This document shows, piece by piece, positions 6,176 to 9,315 of a stretch of 9,315 nucleotides of DNA. The notes below the pieces were generated by a model. It searched no databases, was not told where the DNA came from, and worked only from the letters and a program-made list of their open reading frames with translations. Numbering within the stretch: position 1 is the stretch's first letter; each line of letters opens with the position of its first letter. Both the position numbers and the translations under genes were made by a program. This DNA comes from Alistipes sp. (lineage in GTDB: Bacteria > Bacteroidota > Bacteroidia > Bacteroidales > Rikenellaceae). The stretch lies in contig JAFOCZ010000081.1 in assembly GCA_017380955.1 (NCBI GenBank), positions 1-9,315 on the forward strand, in the 5' to 3' direction.

Positions 6176-8536
6176 ATGAAAAAATCTATATTTCTATTAA
6201 TCGCATTGCTGTGCTTGCCTTTCGTGGCATTTGCGCAGCGTACTTTGTCGGGTGTTATCACCGACGCTAATGGTGGTCAGCCTTTGGTGGGTGCTACGCT
6301 CTATTGGAAGAATACCACCGCTGGTGCTTCCTCTACATCCGATGGTCGTTACTCTATCAAGCGCGTATCGGGCTTCGATACTCTCGTTGTTGACTTCCTT
6401 GGCTACGATATCCAGGAGATTGAGGTGGCTAAGGACATAGCAACTCTCGACATCGCATTGTCGGCATCGGCGGTCGATATCGACGAGGTTATTGTCGAGG
6501 GTCAGCAGCGTGGTAACTATGCCAAGAGCAGCGGTATCACACGCTCGGAGCAGATATCCTTCGCAGGATTGTGTAAGATGGCGTGTTGCTCGTTGGCAGA
6601 GTCTTTCGAGAACTCGGCATCTGTAACCGTAGGTTATAGCGACGCTATCTCTGGCGCACGACAGATTAAGATGCTCGGTCTTGCAGGTACATACACCCAG
6701 ATTTTAGATGAGAATCGCCCTATTATGCAGGGTGCTGGTGCTACATATGGTCTTAGTTATACACCAGGTATGTGGCTCAACTCTATCCAGGTGTCGAAGG
6801 GTGTTGCCTCGGTAACCGCAGGTCACGAGGCTATCACCGGACAGATTAACCTCGAGCACCGCAAGCCTACCGACGACGAGCGTTTCTTCCTTAACCTCTA
6901 CTTCGACTCGGAACTTCGCCCCGAGATTAACGTCTCATCGGCTATTCCACTTACTAAGGACAAGAGCCTCTCGACGGTGATTATGGCGCACGGCTCTTTG
7001 GATACCTCGCACCACGATATGAACCACGATGGCTTTGCCGATATGCCAAAGTCTAACCAGATTAACGTGGCGAATAAGTGGTTGTGGCAGAATAGCGGTG
7101 GTGTGCAGTTGCGCTGGGGCTGGAAGGTTGTCAACGAAAACCGCCTCGGTGGTCAGATGGCATACAAGAAGGATCTCTACGACCAGATGTTGGAGAATCC
7201 TCTCGCCACTCCTTATGGCTCGCAGATTCACAACCGCAATATCAATGCCTATGTCAAACTCGGTATCCCTGTGGGCTTCGAGCGCACCTTCACAGGTGAC
7301 CCTGAGGATGCTGTGCAGAACAACGTGGCAATGGTTCTCGACTACGATAACTACCTCACCGACTCATACTTCGGTGTCAACACTGTTGGTGTTTTGGAGG
7401 ATGCTTTCCGCTTCAACGCCACATATGCCCACTACTTCACACAGCGCTCATCGCTCAATGCTGGTGTGTCGGGATATCTCCGCCTTATGGATAACAACTA
7501 CTTGCAGCAGAGCGTGTCGGAGGCTGGTGTCATAGCGCCAATGTGGAGCGTAGATGGTAAGTCGATGCTTGCCGAGCCAGGTATCTTTGCGGAGTATACC
7601 TACAACATCGAGGAGAAGTTCTCGCTTGTTATAGGTCTTCGTGGTGACTACTCTATGGTCGATGGCGACTATTACTACGACTCTAAGCCACAGTTGCTCC
7701 TCACACCACGCTCGCATATCAAGTGGAACATCACGCCACGCACCACGCTTCGTGCCTCAGCAGGTATGGGCTACCGCCGTCAGAATCTCGTGACCGACAA
7801 CATCTGGATGATGACCACATCGCGAAATATCGCCTATGGCAACCTCACAAACGATATGGAGACTGCGGCGACATTCGGAGGTAGCATCTCGCAGACATTC
7901 CGCCTTGCAGGTGATGACCAGACAACCATAAGTTTCGACTACTTCCGCACGCAGTTCCTCAATACTATGGTCTTCGACCAGGAGACTGCCGATAACTCGA
8001 TACTTATCTACAACACCGAGGGTAAGTCCTACACCGATAACTTCCAGGTAGACTTCAACTGGACACCTTTCCGCGGCTTCGACCTTTTCGCCACATTCCG
8101 CTATACCAACGCTAAGATGACTCTCGAGCGCGATGGTGAGCAGTACCTCGTGGAGCGTCCTTTGACCTCACGTTACAAGGGTCTTGTGAACATCCAGTAT
8201 GCCGTGCAGCGCTGGGTATTCGACGTTACCGCGCAGTTGAACGGCCCTATGCGACTCCCAGAGTTGGGTGGTGACCTCCTTGCAGCGCAGAACACTCCTA
8301 CACTATCGCCATCATACCCTATGTTCTTCGCACAGGTAAGTTACAAGATGAGTAACCTCACTCTCTACCTCGGTTGCGAGAATATCGCCAACTACCTCCA
8401 GGGTGTTGATGGACACGGCAACCTCCCTATCGTAGGCGGTAACGCCCCATATGCCGAGGGCTTCAACTCATCACAGGTGTGGGGACCTCTTATGGGTCGT
8501 AAGTTCTACATCGGCTTGCGTCTCAACATATACTAA
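6176..8536 (+). CDS. TonB-dependent outer-membrane receptor, probable metal uptake
   Basis: The product has 786 residues. A signal peptide ends at AFA (18-20). A carboxypeptidase-regulatory-like domain covers about 22-95 (GVITDANGGQPLVGATL and DGRYSI). A TonB-box-like stretch DIDEVIVEG lies at 101-109 and the plug at about 115-230, with GARQIKMLGLAGTYTQILDE, then SIQVSKG and AITGQINLE. The rest is a beta-barrel ending in RKFYIGLRLNIY, with the usual C-terminal aromatic residue. The plug carries C133, C137 and C138 (LCKMACCS), rare in outer-membrane proteins but typical of a Bacteroidota receptor subgroup as I recall it. A loop at 279-291 is rich in His and Met and contains D281-x-N-x-D-G-x-x-D289, like a calcium-binding loop. 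With the HMA gene 40 bp downstream, uptake of copper or another metal, or its complex, is the best guess. No SusD partner is present, which argues against glycan uptake. Confidence 0.9.
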   Translation: MKKSIFLLIALLCLPFVAFAQRTLSGVITDANGGQPLVGATLYWKNTTAGASSTSDGRYSIKRVSGFDTLVVDFLGYDIQEIEVAKDIATLDIALSASAVDIDEVIVEGQQRGNYAKSSGITRSEQISFAGLCKMACCSLAESFENSASVTVGYSDAISGARQIKMLGLAGTYTQILDENRPIMQGAGATYGLSYTPGMWLNSIQVSKGVASVTAGHEAITGQINLEHRKPTDDERFFLNLYFDSELRPEINVSSAIPLTKDKSLSTVIMAHGSLDTSHHDMNHDGFADMPKSNQINVANKWLWQNSGGVQLRWGWKVVNENRLGGQMAYKKDLYDQMLENPLATPYGSQIHNRNINAYVKLGIPVGFERTFTGDPEDAVQNNVAMVLDYDNYLTDSYFGVNTVGVLEDAFRFNATYAHYFTQRSSLNAGVSGYLRLMDNNYLQQSVSEAGVIAPMWSVDGKSMLAEPGIFAEYTYNIEEKFSLVIGLRGDYSMVDGDYYYDSKPQLLLTPRSHIKWNITPRTTLRASAGMGYRRQNLVTDNIWMMTTSRNIAYGNLTNDMETAATFGGSISQTFRLAGDDQTTISFDYFRTQFLNTMVFDQETADNSILIYNTEGKSYTDNFQVDFNWTPFRGFDLFATFRYTNAKMTLERDGEQYLVERPLTSRYKGLVNIQYAVQRWVFDVTAQLNGPMRLPELGGDLLAAQNTPTLSPSYPMFFAQVSYKMSNLTLYLGCENIANYLQGVDGHGNLPIVGGNAPYAEGFNSSQVWGPLMGRKFYIGLRLNIY

Positions 8537-8576
8537 ACCTTACGACTATACGTTAATAACATAAAACCATATAACT

Positions 8577-8876
8577 ATGAAGAAGATTATTTTGATGTGC
8601 CTCGTAGCACTTTTCGGCATCGGCATCGCTAATGCCCAGGAGCCTAAAAAGAACGAGAAGACTACAGTAACCGTAGAGTTCCTCACCGACATCGACTGTG
8701 CCGGCTGTGCTAAGAAGGTTACCAACACCATCCCTTACGAGAAGGGTGTTAAGGATGTTAAGGTAGATGTTGCAACCAAGACCGTAACCGTTACCTACGA
8801 CTCTTCTAAGACCAATAACGATACTCTCGTTAAGGCGTTTAGCAAGATTAAGATCAAGGCAACCCCCAAGAAATAA
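8577..8876 (+). CDS. Secreted heavy-metal-associated (HMA) domain protein
   Basis: The product has 99 residues. A signal peptide ends at ANA (18-20), leaving a periplasmic protein of about 79 residues. The mature part is one HMA domain: strand VTVEFLT, metal loop D38-I-D-C41-A-G-C44, then helix KKVTNTI, strand VKDVKVDV and strand TVTVTYD. The CxxC pair would hold Cu(I) or a similar ion, as in CopZ and Atx1-type carriers, although the Met that often precedes CxxC is absent here. The Lys-rich C-terminus (KIKIKATPKK) is unusual but short. It follows the receptor gene by 40 bp and a strong terminator follows it, so it ends the cluster. It probably passes metal on from the receptor or buffers it; direction and partner are inferred. 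Confidence 0.9.
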   Translation: MKKIILMCLVALFGIGIANAQEPKKNEKTTVTVEFLTDIDCAGCAKKVTNTIPYEKGVKDVKVDVATKTVTVTYDSSKTNNDTLVKAFSKIKIKATPKK

Positions 8877-8918
8877 TTTCTTGTGATAAGGCGCAATCTG
8901 CGTCACATCCCTAAAAGT

Positions 8919-8968
8919 AAACCACCAAGGGCTGTACTATTTGTACTATCCCTTGGTGGTTTCTTTTG
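8919..8968 (+). terminator. Strong intrinsic terminator after the HMA gene
   Basis: A 13-bp perfect stem pairs 8919-8931 (AAACCACCAAGGG) with 8950-8962, followed by a T-rich tail to 8968. The 18-nt loop holds TGTACTAT twice (8933-8940 and 8942-8949). It closes the rightward cluster. The A-run before the left arm is short, so leftward use is less likely. Confidence 0.9.
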
Positions 8969-9022
8969 TGATGTAACACATCTCACGCCTTCTGACAAGA
9001 AATTGGGTGGGTACTATCCCAT
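8969..9022. other. Candidate junction between resident and foreign DNA
   Basis: Between the terminator and the point where activase similarity ends, the sequence belongs to no recognisable gene. The 10-mer GTACTATCCC occurs at 8943-8952, in the terminator, and again at 9011-9020, exactly where similarity ends. This may be a recombination or deletion scar, or an assembly join. Confidence 0.5.
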
Positions 9023-9315
9023 CGACGGCATTTTTCCGTCCTGGTCTCCTGCCGGAAATCTGCCAGTGCCACCGAAGACAGCAATGTACTTACCTGTCCG
9101 CGGTTGGCTTTGCTGCGGCCATACAGCGCCGCACCGTATGCGCCCATCAGGCCGGCGATATCGGGGCGAATCACATGTACGCCCATCTCTTTTTCAAATG
9201 CGCGCAGCACCGCTTCGTTCAGGAATGTGCCGCCTTGTACCACAATGTTGCGTCCCAGTTCCTGAGGCGAAGCCGCACGAATTACCTTATAGATGGCATT
9301 TTTCACCACGCTGAC
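8983..9315 (-). CDS. Fragment of acyl-CoA dehydratase activase-like protein (BadF/HgdC type)
   Basis: A leftward frame enters from the right edge without a stop and ends at 8983-8985, giving 110 residues. The segment IVVQGGTFLNEAVLRAFE followed by VIRPDIAGLMGAYGAALYG matches the C-terminal part of the ASKHA-type ATPase that activates 2-hydroxyacyl-CoA dehydratases. The following STLLSSVALADF and EKC match the linker seen in the large multidomain versions of about 1,400 residues, where a Cys-rich region comes next. Here similarity stops after EKCRR, and 12 unrelated residues lead to a stop. The protein is therefore truncated at its C-terminus, and its N-terminus lies outside the window. Codon use (GAA, CTG, GCG, GGC) is unlike the GAG and CTC preference of all other genes here. 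Neither other frame restores the family sequence, so a simple frameshift is unlikely. Confidence 0.75.
   Translation of the reverse strand, partial: VSVVKNAIYKVIRAASPQELGRNIVVQGGTFLNEAVLRAFEKEMGVHVIRPDIAGLMGAYGAALYGRSKANRGQVSTLLSSVALADFRQETRTEKCRRWDSTHPISCQKA

Noticed and set aside
7029..7535. 168-residue rightward open frame inside the receptor gene
   Set aside because: It overlaps the receptor in another frame, with a low-complexity Arg/Ser/Thr-rich composition typical of an out-of-frame reading.
8983..9022. Frameshift as the cause of the activase truncation
   Set aside because: Neither alternative frame to the left of 9022 restores the Cys-rich continuation expected for the family.

Overview
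The window looks like chromosomal DNA of a member of the Bacteroidota, probably a gut Bacteroidales. Three things point there: promoters of the TAnnTTTG type, the absence of Shine-Dalgarno sites before most genes, and a TonB-dependent receptor with an N-terminal carboxypeptidase-regulatory-like domain. I cannot fix the genus. No RNA gene, insertion sequence or CRISPR array was seen.

Layout. (1) At 1-254 is the 3' end of a rightward gene, probably the C-terminal beta-sandwich of a surface protein. It converges on a leftward gene block across a terminator hairpin at 280-313. (2) From 5215 down to 333 runs a leftward, closely spaced block: RecQ helicase, a DEDDy 3'-5' exonuclease, an RlmI-type 23S rRNA cytosine methyltransferase, a 91-residue lipoprotein and a 225-residue membrane-anchored helical protein. 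The last two share a related segment. A Bacteroidota-type promoter sits almost directly on the recQ start codon. (3) A 155-bp divergent promoter region leads rightward into a PqqD-like small protein, a His/Cys-rich membrane protein, a TonB-dependent receptor with an unusual Cys cluster in its plug, and a secreted heavy-metal-associated (HMA) domain protein. A strong terminator closes the group at 8919-8968. (4) At the right edge is a leftward fragment of an acyl-CoA dehydratase activase-like (BadF/HgdC-type) protein. Its codon use differs sharply from the rest, and it loses family similarity abruptly near 9022.

How the genes fit together. The leftward block mixes DNA repair and RNA maintenance with two envelope proteins of unknown role. 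The rightward cluster reads as an envelope metal-handling set: a receptor for uptake across the outer membrane, a periplasmic CxxC metal carrier, and a membrane protein with poly-His and poly-Cys stretches that could bind the same metal. Copper or another soft metal is the best guess, but this is inference. The PqqD-like protein has no visible radical SAM or peptide-modifying partner, so its link to the metal genes is open. The right edge is either a real recombination scar or an assembly join.
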